Positions 25,364 through 33,706 of a stretch of 53,774 nt of DNA are shown one piece after another. The DNA comes from an uncultured Gammaproteobacteria bacterium. Lineage in GTDB: Bacteria > Pseudomonadota > Gammaproteobacteria > Enterobacterales > Psychrobiaceae. The notes under the pieces are model-generated. The model saw only the letters and a list, made by a program, of their open reading frames with translations, searched no databases and was not told where the DNA came from. The translations under genes were made by a program, and so were the position numbers. The stretch is from NCBI GenBank assembly GCA_937139475.1, contig CAKZQF010000173.1, positions 1-53,774 on the forward strand, in the 5' to 3' direction. The number at the start of each line of letters is the position of its first letter. The first letter of the stretch is position 1.

Positions 25364-26904
25364 CCGTTAGTCACCCTCTGGTTGCATCGTACAACGATGG
25401 TAGTGGTTGGTGTGTTGGCGTTTAAAGTGAACTGGTGGCGGACGTCCTGATAACCATCGCGAGAGCCTATGATGGTATAGCTACCTGGATTTAGATCGAG
25501 CTTTTTAGTATCAAACTGCCCCAGTAATCCAACTTTATATAAGGTGACCTTGGTATTATTGTCGGATTCAATGAGCAATGAGACCGGTATTCTCGCTTGG
25601 GTTAGTGTGGTTTTGACTCGGTCTAGCTGCTCAAGCAAGTGTTTTTTAGGCGGCTTGGTCTTTAACGCATTACGATAAACACTCGTAGCCTGTTGATAGA
25701 TACGCTCATCGGTTAGTGCTAGCGGGTTACTGATGATTTTATCTAGTTGATTCGCTAAATTGAGCCGCGCTGTGGTGCGTAATCCTCCGAGTTTTGCCTC
25801 GAGTAGGCTAGGGTCTACTTTTAGTGCCGCTTGATATTGTTGCTTGGCGCTAAGCCACTTCTCCTGCTGTTCGAACGCCAGTGCCTTTTCAATTATTTTC
25901 TCTATTTGAGAGTGCGTCGTAAGATTATTGCTTTGGGCAATGGCTTGCGCTGGAGCTGTTTGACTTGGCAATATCTTTTGAGCCTGTTTAAAATACTTGA
26001 TGGCGCTTGTGTATTGTTTGTTATTGAGTTGCTTGTAGCCCTGGGACATTGCTTTGGCGTAGCGTTGTTGCTTTATCGCTTGCTGTGTTGTTTCAACTTG
26101 GGTTTTGGCCATTACTGAATGCGGGTCGAGTTTTAAGGCCTCATTAAAGCGCTCTAGGGCAAGCTCTAATTGCATTTCATCAACGTAGGCATTGCCAGTT
26201 TTTATTAAACTCATCACTTCATCAAGCACTATTGCACGGTCAAAGGCGCCACTGGCTTGTTCATTGCTTGGATCGAGGTAAAGTGCAATGGTGAGTTGCT
26301 CTTTAGCCAATTCGCCGTTATCGCTTTCTAAGGCCGCTAGCCCTTGTTGTAAGTACTGATTAAAATGGTGAGGCGTGCTTTCAAGTATAGCGTCAAGTTG
26401 TGAATCCGCGTCTTGATAGGCTGCTATGGCGGATTCAAATTGTTGTTGGCGATATAACTGATCGCCATTTTGTGCTTGTTCGACTGCCTGAGCATAAGCC
26501 TGCTTTTGCCAGATTTCGACCCGTTTATTCTGTAACTGCTCCTGTTTACTTAATAATGTCGCTAATACATCTTGGGCTTCGCGACGTTTTTTGGCTCGCT
26601 GTGCATCTTCCCAAGGGGCTTGTTCAATAAGCTTTGCCGGGGCAACTTGCGGTGATACCGCCTCAACCTGCGGTATTGGGGGGACTGAGTTTGGTAACAT
26701 GAACAGTACCCAGTAAAGTACCGCCAGAGTTAAAGCCAAACCAATCATGGTTAGATATGAGCGACTTAGCCAATTAGAAAAGACCGCTGTTGGCCTTGGG
26801 GCTAATTGCTCAAAGGCAAAGGATACCGCTGACGACTCCTGAGTATTATCACCAGCATTAGCCTGTGATTGCTCTGCGTCTTTTGATGGTTTAGCATCTT
26901 GCAT
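25360..26904 (-). CDS. Membrane-anchored TPR protein with PEGA-like tail
   Basis: The 514-residue protein has a polar cytoplasmic N-terminus, one membrane helix at about 50-70 (LTMIGLALTLAVLYWVLFML), and a periplasmic run of TPR-like helices. The helices include NGDQLYRQQQFESAIAAYQD, ALERFNEALKLDPHSVMAK and YTSAIKYFKQAQKILP. The last ~80 residues (VTLYKVGLLGQFDTKKLDL, GSYTIIGSRDGYQDV) form a single PEGA-like module like those in the next gene. TPR proteins of this kind act as scaffolds. It has a good ribosome site (AAGGA) and overlaps the PEGA/FGE gene by 4 bases. Confidence 0.85.
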   Translation of the reverse strand: MQDAKPSKDAEQSQANAGDNTQESSAVSFAFEQLAPRPTAVFSNWLSRSYLTMIGLALTLAVLYWVLFMLPNSVPPIPQVEAVSPQVAPAKLIEQAPWEDAQRAKKRREAQDVLATLLSKQEQLQNKRVEIWQKQAYAQAVEQAQNGDQLYRQQQFESAIAAYQDADSQLDAILESTPHHFNQYLQQGLAALESDNGELAKEQLTIALYLDPSNEQASGAFDRAIVLDEVMSLIKTGNAYVDEMQLELALERFNEALKLDPHSVMAKTQVETTQQAIKQQRYAKAMSQGYKQLNNKQYTSAIKYFKQAQKILPSQTAPAQAIAQSNNLTTHSQIEKIIEKALAFEQQEKWLSAKQQYQAALKVDPSLLEAKLGGLRTTARLNLANQLDKIISNPLALTDERIYQQATSVYRNALKTKPPKKHLLEQLDRVKTTLTQARIPVSLLIESDNNTKVTLYKVGLLGQFDTKKLDLNPGSYTIIGSRDGYQDVRHQFTLNANTPTTTIVVRCNQRVTNG

Positions 26905-26932
26905 AGTTAGTCCTTTAAAATATTAATAACCA

Positions 26933-28123
26933 CTACTTTGTTACCTGAATATCACCAGTCTCTAGTTGATATAATTGCTGCAATATTTTGCGCCATTGGA
27001 GATACTGGTTATTTACGGTGCCAGTTAAAGTCACCGTCCGATCTTCCAGTTCGATAATATGCGGCGCAATACTTGCCTCCAGTGAGTCGCCAAGCTCTAA
27101 TAAGGTTTCGATGTGAATTTGTGAATCCGCATCACGGTCAAACCCACTTTTAATGACATATCCCCCTCCCGTTACCGCGATGGCGCTGGCGGCCCTTACT
27201 GATGCGTCGGAGCTACGAACACCAAGTATGCCGGCGATTATTGCTAGTGTTCCGGCAGCTTTTTCCCGAAAGGCCTGACGCTTTAGCTTGTCCAGTGCAA
27301 TGACTTCGCGGTAGCTTTCTTGGCGCCATTGTTGATAAGGCTGCTTCATTTCCTTCACATAACTATCGTAATACTGTTGAAGTGTGTCGACGAATAAGTC
27401 ATCACGTTCTCTTATTTGCCTGATGCGGTTAAGCATTGGGTCATTATTGGCGGGCAATCTTTTTACGTCGTACTGGCCAGCCTGATCTTTCGCTAAATGA
27501 TTTGAATAAACTCTGGGGGCTAGCGACTGCGCAAATCTTAATTCGGCGATTTGACGTAGCTCGATAAGTTGCATGGACTGCAACTTTTTACGATGTAAAT
27601 TCAGATCATTGGCAATCTTATTGTAAACTGTTTGAAAAGGTTCCTTGCGAAGGTGTGCTTTGTCCTTATAGGCATACAGACTACTCACGTGGCTATAACG
27701 TTTAGAAAACCAATGGCGACCGGAGGCATCATAAGCATTAATATCAAGCACCAGTGTTTCGCCATCTGAGGTAATAATTTTTCCCTCTACCGAAACGTCT
27801 GTTGAGTCATGGTCTTTTGGGATCACTCTTACGGCGCCCCATGCATTGCTTGATTGCACAGCTTCCATGAGCAGATAAGGAAAATAACTCGATTCTGCCA
27901 GGCGAATTTCCGGAAAGATTATTTTGTCTGCGTCATCATCATCCACCTGCTCAAGTCCGGGATCAAAAATCTTAATTCCTATATCAAGCAATTCGGCTTC
28001 TGCGATGTCCTGATTCTCTTGTGCAATGGGTACTTCCTGAGCTGTCTTAACGTTGACCGTGCTACAAGCTGACAGCGCTAAAACTAAGACCGCAATAAAA
28101 CAACTTGGAGTAACTCTGTTCAT
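26933..28123 (-). CDS. Lipoprotein with C-terminal BON-like segment
   Basis: The 396-residue protein has a signal peptide and lipobox (LALSAC). The N-terminal half (IRLAESSYFPYLLMEAVQSS, WGAVRVIPKDHDSTDVSVEG) resembles lipoproteins that act as accessories of envelope transport systems. A glycine-rich hydrophobic stretch (about 285-320, AGTLAIIAGILGVRSS) could insert in or lie on a membrane. The C-terminal IELEDRTVTLTGTVNNQY resembles a BON domain, a fold that binds phospholipid or envelope surfaces. Function is unknown. It is 28 bases upstream of the TPR gene in the same unit. Confidence 0.75.
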   Translation of the reverse strand: MNRVTPSCFIAVLVLALSACSTVNVKTAQEVPIAQENQDIAEAELLDIGIKIFDPGLEQVDDDDADKIIFPEIRLAESSYFPYLLMEAVQSSNAWGAVRVIPKDHDSTDVSVEGKIITSDGETLVLDINAYDASGRHWFSKRYSHVSSLYAYKDKAHLRKEPFQTVYNKIANDLNLHRKKLQSMQLIELRQIAELRFAQSLAPRVYSNHLAKDQAGQYDVKRLPANNDPMLNRIRQIRERDDLFVDTLQQYYDSYVKEMKQPYQQWRQESYREVIALDKLKRQAFREKAAGTLAIIAGILGVRSSDASVRAASAIAVTGGGYVIKSGFDRDADSQIHIETLLELGDSLEASIAPHIIELEDRTVTLTGTVNNQYLQWRKILQQLYQLETGDIQVTK

Positions 28124-28155
28124 GGTGGTAATCCCCTAAAATAATGTTGACCCTT

Positions 28156-29205
28156 TTATTTGTCGCGTTTCTTATATTTCCGATATTCTTGCCATAGCTT
28201 TTCTCTTAGCTGTGGATCTTTTTCTTTCAGTGCTGCTTCACGTATTTGTCTGGCGACTACATCGTCGTCATTACCGCTTGGAATGTCGGCTGGTGGTGCA
28301 TACACTTGTTGGTTGTGTTTGTATTGTCCTGAATTTTTAGCTGATGCACTTGCAGGCATTGAACCCTCACCTGAATTGTTGTCATTAGCCGCTTGTTTGG
28401 GTGCAGGAGCTTCCTCGCCGTTTAGCACGTCCGTATAAAGCGAACCAGGATCTGCTGCACTAACTTGCGCTTCGCTCCCTTGCTCATCGCTGCGTTGCTT
28501 AATGTATTCTTTTTGCTTTAAGATCATCTCATCGTAATCATTGATTGATTGTGCCAGTTTTTCTTCAAGCTGCGCCGTTTGCTCGCTATCACTTAAAATT
28601 GTAGTGCTCGTTGAGCTAGGGCTTGCTTGCGCACTCTCTGCGCTGCTTTGCGACGCATCACTTGAACTTGAACTTGAACTTGAACTCGCGTTAGCGGTGG
28701 CAGAGGAAGAAGATTGCTCGGCGGAATTGGCTGATGCGCTCGACGCGTTTTTCTCTTCAGAAAAATCAATTTCATCGCTCGATGTTTCTGAATTCTCACC
28801 GCTGATCGGTTCTTCGGCGCTATCTTTTTCGCTATCACTGCCAGCTTGCTGGTTAGCCTCATTAGATTGTTCACTTGATGCACTGTCAGCTTGCTTGCCG
28901 GACTCTTCCCCGTCCTGAGGCTGTCCTGAACTGCTCATCGGGTCGCCCGATGCGCTAGATTGCTGACGAGCTTGCTGGCTTTGCTGTTGTTCGTTCGATT
29001 GTGATTCGCTCTGGCTCTTGCTGCTGGCAGGAGACGATTGTGGCTGCGATGGCGTGCTCTTTTGACCCGAAGCAGGCTGAGGCGACGAGGTCGAAGGACT
29101 ATTCGTTGGAGGCGGTTGTGTTGGCGGTGGTGGTGGTTGAGTCGACTCGCAGCCCACCACAATGATCATCAACATAAGTAGTATCAAGTTATGAAAATTA
29201 ATCAT
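28156..29205 (-). CDS. Low-complexity Ser/Gln-rich lipoprotein
   Basis: The 349-residue protein starts at ATG 29205 behind GGAGCAAC and has a lipobox (MIIVVGC). The mature chain opens with a proline-rich linker (QPPPPPTQPPPT). About 200 residues dominated by Ser, Gln, Ala and Glu follow, including an unbroken run of serines, and then a charged C-terminal part (REAALKEKDPQLREKLWQEY) that looks helical and may bind a partner. The layout suggests a long flexible tether from a lipid anchor. Part of the serine run is encoded by a GAACTT-type hexamer repeat. No family is recognised. Confidence 0.78.
   Translation of the reverse strand: MINFHNLILLMLMIIVVGCESTQPPPPPTQPPPTNSPSTSSPQPASGQKSTPSQPQSSPASSKSQSESQSNEQQQSQQARQQSSASGDPMSSSGQPQDGEESGKQADSASSEQSNEANQQAGSDSEKDSAEEPISGENSETSSDEIDFSEEKNASSASANSAEQSSSSATANASSSSSSSSSDASQSSAESAQASPSSTSTTILSDSEQTAQLEEKLAQSINDYDEMILKQKEYIKQRSDEQGSEAQVSAADPGSLYTDVLNGEEAPAPKQAANDNNSGEGSMPASASAKNSGQYKHNQQVYAPPADIPSGNDDDVVARQIREAALKEKDPQLREKLWQEYRKYKKRDK
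28661..28686. repeat. Hexanucleotide tandem repeat (CTTGAA) inside the Ser-rich gene
   Basis: Four exact copies of CTTGAA plus two bases lie in a row; on the coding strand they encode alternating serine codons. Copy-number changes would stay in frame and alter the length of the serine run. Confidence 0.9.
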
Positions 29206-29218
29206 TGTTGCTCCTTTT

Positions 29219-30517
29219 TTAGTCAATAAAAAAATGTAGTTTAGTTTGCTCAGTTACTATTGGTTGCCCATCTTTTAATTGAGGACGGAAGGTAGAATTA
29301 CGAAGGAATCTAACAATCCTTCCGCTCATTGCCTGATTTTCCTCGGGATGTGTTTTAAGCACTTGAATGTTCTTTACCTGCCCCAATTGATTGACGTTAA
29401 ATGAGGCTTTGACATATTTACGGTTGCTGGCAATGGCCTGGTCCGTCAGTTCTTCACTGGTGTTATGGGTTAGTAGCTTAAAGTTTGGCAGAGCCACGGG
29501 TTTAGCAAATAATTGCTGATAAAACAGATTATTTGCATCGTGATCCTGAATATACTGATAAACAGCTTTGTAAGTGGCAAACGCTGATTGTTTCTTACCA
29601 TACATTAATTTCCAATCGGCAAGTTTCAACATCGCATTGACCATCGCAGGGTGATTTTTAGTCGATTGCGTATCCAAAATTTCGATTTGGCGATTAATTA
29701 TTTTAAGGCCATTGGGATAACTTCTCATTTTTAGTTTATTGAAATATGAGATGTCTTTTACTTCAATTAGCTCGCCTTGATGCTGGCTTCTTTCATAGCT
29801 AATCGACTCAGGCTTTATTTTTGCGGTTGCAATGAGATAGTTGGCTAATAGCAAACCGTTTAATGGCTCAATCACTTGATTGTTGCTTGTACCAAACTCA
29901 TTGCCAATGAGGTCGGCAGACTGTTTAAACAACTTAACTGAATTGACTAAATGGTCGTTGGGGCTACTTCCTAGTTGCAGTGAATAGGCTTTTAGCGCCC
30001 AATAGGCCGCCTTCAGGTTTACATTGATCATTTGTGCGCTATCACTGGCAAAGTTCATTGAGTGAAGCCAATATTGATAAGCAAGTTGGCTATCGACCAT
30101 TTCCCATTTTTTCAATGCCTTTAGGCTGGCTATCAGGTTATCTAAAATAGGGATTTGGCTGGTTGAGTAAAGCCCTTCGGTTATACGGTTTAAGTGCAGT
30201 GCGCGATTAAATGTTTCTATCGCCAGTTCATGTTTATTGCTGCGTTGATAAGTAACGCCAAGATTAAGCAATTCTTGGGTCAGCTGATTGCTATAAACCC
30301 CTTGTTGTAATTCTATTTGCGCAATTGCCGCCTGGTATTGCTCGACCTTGCGTTGATTGGAGATAGTGGGTGATTCTTTGGTTTCGTGTGACAGGCTAGG
30401 TGTTGGCATCGCTTCGCCATCACTTGCAATGGAGATATCTTGAGCATAGGCGTTTTGGCTATGCGCGCCGATAAGAGTCAATAATACACATACCGTACTA
30501 AATCGATTTAAAATCAT
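29219..30517 (-). CDS. Exported TPR protein with TonB-like C-terminal domain
   Basis: This 432-residue protein is the first gene of the 13-gene run. The ATG at 30517 gives a signal peptide ending near NAYAQ; a GTG four codons earlier is possible. TPR-like helices occupy about residues 55-350 (LLNLGVTYQRSNKHELAIET, LADWKLMYGKKQSAFATYKA). The last ~75 residues match the TonB C-terminal fold (VKASFNVNQLGQVKNIQVLK, RNSTFRPQLKDGQPIV). Unlike TonB it has no retained N-terminal membrane anchor, so it is a periplasmic protein that may contact an outer-membrane partner. It overlaps nothing and is 13 bases ahead of the next gene. Confidence 0.82.
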   Translation of the reverse strand: MILNRFSTVCVLLTLIGAHSQNAYAQDISIASDGEAMPTPSLSHETKESPTISNQRKVEQYQAAIAQIELQQGVYSNQLTQELLNLGVTYQRSNKHELAIETFNRALHLNRITEGLYSTSQIPILDNLIASLKALKKWEMVDSQLAYQYWLHSMNFASDSAQMINVNLKAAYWALKAYSLQLGSSPNDHLVNSVKLFKQSADLIGNEFGTSNNQVIEPLNGLLLANYLIATAKIKPESISYERSQHQGELIEVKDISYFNKLKMRSYPNGLKIINRQIEILDTQSTKNHPAMVNAMLKLADWKLMYGKKQSAFATYKAVYQYIQDHDANNLFYQQLFAKPVALPNFKLLTHNTSEELTDQAIASNRKYVKASFNVNQLGQVKNIQVLKTHPEENQAMSGRIVRFLRNSTFRPQLKDGQPIVTEQTKLHFFID

Positions 30518-30904
30518 AATTCGTTCCACAAATATATTAATATTTTAGACGCAGCTTCGGGTACCTTGTACAAAAACCAATGTCAGTAATACGTTTTTAT
30601 ATTTCTAGGAAAAACACTGAGCTAATTATAATTATGAAAGCAATTGTAGTGAATAAATGCTCTAACCATTTACTCTGATTTATCTCTGTATTATTAAAGT
30701 TAAGTATAGAACATAAACAAAGACATCACCAAAATAAAATCGGTTGAATAACGAACAAATTGCAAGGCAATAGCCACGCTTCTTGTTGTGCCTAAGTTCT
30801 AGCGCTTTTTTGCCGTAAGTTTTTATTAGCTAACAACAAAGCTAGCGTTAGCGCTTGCTGGATATTATCGTCAGTTGGCCAAAAGATGAGAGGCTTTGGG
30901 GACT
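30518..30904. other. Leader region of the 13-gene envelope operon
   Basis: No gene is seen here. It must hold the promoter for the minus-strand operon, but I cannot pick out a convincing -35/-10 pair. A short hairpin (GCTAAC...GTTAGC) lies around 30828-30851. The part next to the operon is very AT-rich. Confidence 0.4.
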
Positions 30905-30929
30905 AGAAAGTGGCATTGTTAGTGCCACT
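30905..30929 (-). terminator. Weak terminator-like hairpin after the MAPEG gene
   Basis: AGTGGCA pairs with TGCCACT around a 7-base loop, and the minus strand continues with TTTCT. It lies about 30 bases after the MAPEG stop codon. The short T tract makes the call tentative. Confidence 0.4.
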
Positions 30930-30961
30930 GCTTGAAGGGCTAAGCCTGACGGTTTATTACG

Positions 30962-31378
30962 CTATTGTGCCAGCCATATGAGGCGTGCCCAGCAGGCGAA
31001 AAGGACGATAGCACCACTGGCAAAAGCAATTAGCCGATGCATTACATTGTTGTAGGTTAAATGAATGACCGCATGAATGTAACGTAAGGCGACGAATACC
31101 CAACAGCCGATAATAAATAAGCTATCAACTAACTCCAATTGCAATGCAAACAAAGTAAACAGCATAAATACGACAGGCAGCTGGAACTGATTGTTAAAGC
31201 TATTACCTGGAGTGACATATTTATCGTCCACGCCCTGCAAATTCATGCCTCTAAATGTGCTCATCTTTATATCACCCGCTAGCGCGCCACGTCGACGCGC
31301 GTTAACAGTAAGTATTGCCGTGATAACCATTAAAATAAGCTGCGCTGCAACTGGTAACAGGATGGCGTTAGCATTCAT
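30962..31378 (-). CDS. MAPEG-family membrane protein
   Basis: The 138-residue protein has four hydrophobic segments and the MAPEG pattern: NARRRGAL after the first helix, PGNSFNNQFQLPVVFMLFTLF in the second, and RYIHAVIHLTYNNVMHR in the third. MAPEG proteins include glutathione-dependent transferases and peroxidases of the membrane; the bacterial subgroup is mostly uncharacterised. Its start overlaps the end of the small upstream gene by 11 bases, so they are co-translated. Confidence 0.85.
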   Translation of the reverse strand: MNANAILLPVAAQLILMVITAILTVNARRRGALAGDIKMSTFRGMNLQGVDDKYVTPGNSFNNQFQLPVVFMLFTLFALQLELVDSLFIIGCWVFVALRYIHAVIHLTYNNVMHRLIAFASGAIVLFACWARLIWLAQ

Positions 31379-31556
31379 TGCTGTTTCCTTGTTGTGATGA
31401 TGTTATCGATAATACAAATATTGACTGAATTGCCAGCCATGGTAGGGCAACAAATTGCGCTACAAAATTCGACTCGATTGCGAAATTCAAATAGAAAATA
31501 GCGACTAAATTAATAAGCACCAAAACAAATGCTGTCTTTGCACATATCTTGTTCAT
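31368..31556 (-). CDS. Small two-helix membrane protein
   Basis: The 62-residue protein has two hydrophobic segments (TAFVLVLINLVAIFYLNF and VAQFVALPWLAIQSIFVLS) and little else. A strong ribosome site, AAAAGGAG, lies 6-7 bases before the ATG. It overlaps the MAPEG gene by 11 bases, which supports a real, coupled gene. The family is not recognised. Confidence 0.7.
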   Translation of the reverse strand: MNKICAKTAFVLVLINLVAIFYLNFAIESNFVAQFVALPWLAIQSIFVLSITSSQQGNSNEC

Positions 31557-31675
31557 AGTTTTTCTCCTTTTCAGCTAGAACTTTATTGTACTAACAACGT
31601 TTTTATTTATAAGTGGCATTTATGACGTTTTTAGTGCTAATCTTGTCATTGCGCAAGGTGAAAGAGTGATTAGTA

Positions 31676-32665
31676 ATGAAAACAATAGCGATCTTAATCT
31701 TCGATGGAGTGATGGCTTCGTCTATCTTTGGTCCAGCTGATTTATTCAATATTTCCAATACATTATCAAAGCATATCGACCCTAATCAAACGGCTGACCT
31801 GTTTGATGTCAGGTTTCTGTCTGTTGATGACAAGCCCGTCCAAGCGATGGCTGGGGTGACCATTGAACCAACGATATTGTGTAAAGATATTGCCAATATT
31901 GATGTGTTGCTTATTGGCGGCTATCACTACGTTAATAATCAAAGCTTAATTGAACACCTAGAGCGTGTTGCAAGATTTAATCAGCAGTTAATTGCAATGT
32001 ATCAAAATGGCACCACTATCTGCGCCTTTTGCACAGGCAGCTTCACTTTGGCTCAAGCCGGACTGCTTGATGACAGGCAAGCGACAGTTAGCTGGTGGCT
32101 TGCTCAGTTTTTTGGCCAACGCTTTCCAAAAGTAGAACTCGCGATGGATAAACTGGTGGTACAAAGTGACTTGATCTGGACTGCGGGCGCAACGACTGCC
32201 TATGCAAGCCTGTGTATTAAGCTTGTTGAGAAAATGGTTAACCATCAATTGGCCAGTCAACTATCGCGCATTATGTTAATTGACAATAATCGGGTTTCTC
32301 AAATGCCTTATATGAGTGTGCAAACCACTGTCGGCCATAATGATAAGGTAATCAGTGACTGTCAGTTTTGGTTGCAAGAAAATCTGGCCAGTCCGATTAG
32401 CGTTAAAGGAATGAGTGAGTATTGTGCGATGAGTGAGCGCACTTTTATTCGACGCTTTAAAGCGGCGGTTGGCATACCTCCTGGTAGTTATTTGCAACAG
32501 TTGCGGGTAGATGCGGCAAAACAGTTACTAGCTAATACCAGTCTTGCGCTGGACACTATTGTCAGCAAGGTGGGGTATGACGATGTGAGTGCGTTTAGGC
32601 GGCTTTTTACTAAGTTGACACAATTAACACCGCGCGCTTATCGGGTTTCCTTTAGCGCGCGATGA
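31676..32665 (+). CDS. GlxA-type transcriptional regulator (DJ-1/PfpI domain plus AraC HTH)
   Basis: The 329-residue protein joins an N-terminal DJ-1/PfpI-like domain (residues 1-190) to a C-terminal AraC-type DNA-binding domain. The DJ-1 part has the nucleophile-elbow cysteine in CAFCTGSFTLAQAGLL and the segment IWTAGATTAYASLCIKL. The AraC part has MSERTFIRRFKAAVGIPPGS and the second helix-turn-helix VGYDDVSAFRRLFTK. GlxA/FtrA-like regulators answer to small metabolites; the ligand here is unknown. It is convergent with moaC, with only 15 bases between stops, and divergent from the MAPEG pair, which it may control. Confidence 0.88.
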   Translation: MKTIAILIFDGVMASSIFGPADLFNISNTLSKHIDPNQTADLFDVRFLSVDDKPVQAMAGVTIEPTILCKDIANIDVLLIGGYHYVNNQSLIEHLERVARFNQQLIAMYQNGTTICAFCTGSFTLAQAGLLDDRQATVSWWLAQFFGQRFPKVELAMDKLVVQSDLIWTAGATTAYASLCIKLVEKMVNHQLASQLSRIMLIDNNRVSQMPYMSVQTTVGHNDKVISDCQFWLQENLASPISVKGMSEYCAMSERTFIRRFKAAVGIPPGSYLQQLRVDAAKQLLANTSLALDTIVSKVGYDDVSAFRRLFTKLTQLTPRAYRVSFSAR

Positions 32666-32680
32666 AAGGGCTGTAAGGTG

Positions 32681-33154
32681 CTATCCCGTCCAATGGCCGC
32701 TTTTGCCACCTTGTTTCTCTAGCACTTTAATATCTGAGATAATCATCCCTGGGTCAACCGCCTTACACATGTCAAATAGCGTTAATGCGGTAACAGATGC
32801 CGACGTTAGCGCTTCCATTTCAACACCAGTTTGACCTGCCAATTTACACAGGGTTTCAATGCGTACTTGGTTTGTTGCTTTTAGGATTTCAAAGTCTACC
32901 TGTACTTTGGTGAGCATTAATGGGTGACACAGCGGGATAAGGTTACTGCACTGTTTTGCCCCTTGAATACCAGCGATACGCGCTACAGCAAAAACATCGC
33001 CTTTGGCGTGCTTTCCTTCGCTAATGAGGGTTAAGGTTTGCTCATTCATGGTGACAAGCGCTTGAGCGCGCGCGATGCGCACGGTCGTGTCTTTAGCGCT
33101 AACATCCACCATGTTCGCCTCACCATGTTGGTTTAGATGGGTTAATTCGCTCAT
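32681..33154 (-). CDS. moaC: Cyclic pyranopterin monophosphate synthase
   Basis: The 157-residue protein is MoaC, which with MoaA makes cyclic pyranopterin monophosphate, the first molybdenum cofactor intermediate. Family segments are [36 protein letters not shown] and [20 protein letters not shown], with the active-site lysine in [24 protein letters not shown] split across the C-terminus. I start at ATG 33154, behind GAGG, rather than at a GTG 18 bases earlier. It follows moaB with the ATG two bases after the TAA. Confidence 0.95.
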   Translation of the reverse strand: MSELTHLNQHGEANMVDVSAKDTTVRIARAQALVTMNEQTLTLISEGKHAKGDVFAVARIAGIQGAKQCSNLIPLCHPLMLTKVQVDFEILKATNQVRIETLCKLAGQTGVEMEALTSASVTALTLFDMCKAVDPGMIISDIKVLEKQGGKSGHWTG

Positions 33155-33155
33155 C

Positions 33156-33695
33156 TTAGCCTCGTGATTCACATTGGTCGGTTAGTTCAAGGTGCGGCAC
33201 AAAATTACAAGGACGGTGACTCGCATCAAGCTGCTCCTTGATTAATTTATCCCATGCAGTTTTGCAGGCGTTAGTTGAACCAGGCACACAAAATACTACT
33301 GTTTTATTAGCCATCCCTGCAAAGGCACGTGATTGTACTGTCGATGTGCCAATCTCGTTGTATGAAATATAGCGGAATGTTTCACCAAAGCCTTCTACTT
33401 GCTTATCAAATAACACCTGTAGCGCTTCTGGTGTGTTATCACGTGCGGTAAAGCCTGTACCACCGGTAGAAACAACGGCCTGAATTGACGGATCAGCAAT
33501 CCATTTAGATACAATGGCACGTAACTGATATACATCATCGATCACAATTGCACGGTCTGCCAAGCGATGGCCTGCTTCGATAACGCGATCGGCAAGGGCT
33601 TGTCCAGAGGTATCATTTTCTTGTGTTCGAGTATCTGACACCGTTAAAACGGCGATATTTAAAGGAACGAATGTTGCGTTTGCATGTGAAGACAT
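33156..33695 (-). CDS. moaB: Molybdenum cofactor biosynthesis protein B
   Basis: This 179-residue protein of the MoaB/MogA family adenylates molybdopterin before molybdenum insertion, or assists that step. Seen are the start [20 protein letters not shown], the signature [19 protein letters not shown], and [19 protein letters not shown]. Length matches MoaB (about 170). Its ribosome site GGAG lies in the 11 bases after mobA. Member of the moaA-mobA-moaB-moaC unit. Confidence 0.94.
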   Translation of the reverse strand: MSSHANATFVPLNIAVLTVSDTRTQENDTSGQALADRVIEAGHRLADRAIVIDDVYQLRAIVSKWIADPSIQAVVSTGGTGFTARDNTPEALQVLFDKQVEGFGETFRYISYNEIGTSTVQSRAFAGMANKTVVFCVPGSTNACKTAWDKLIKEQLDASHRPCNFVPHLELTDQCESRG

Positions 33696-33706
33696 TTGAA
33701 CTCCAA

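Noticed and set aside
28661..28686. CRISPR-like repeat
   Set aside because: It is a continuous hexamer repeat without spacers inside a coding region.
28541..28918. Long open frame opposite the Ser-rich lipoprotein
   Set aside because: It is the mirror of low-complexity serine codons and has no signal, ribosome site or domain.
15853..30517. Zorya-like defence system, because of the MotA/TolQ-like and TolR-like genes
   Set aside because: There is no OmpA-type peptidoglycan-binding domain on the small subunits and no helicase or nuclease gene; the other parts are envelope scaffold proteins.
30825..30855. A short GCTAAC...GTTAGC hairpin resembling attC ends
   Set aside because: The whole element is about 30 bases, far below attC size, and it has no VCR-like core.
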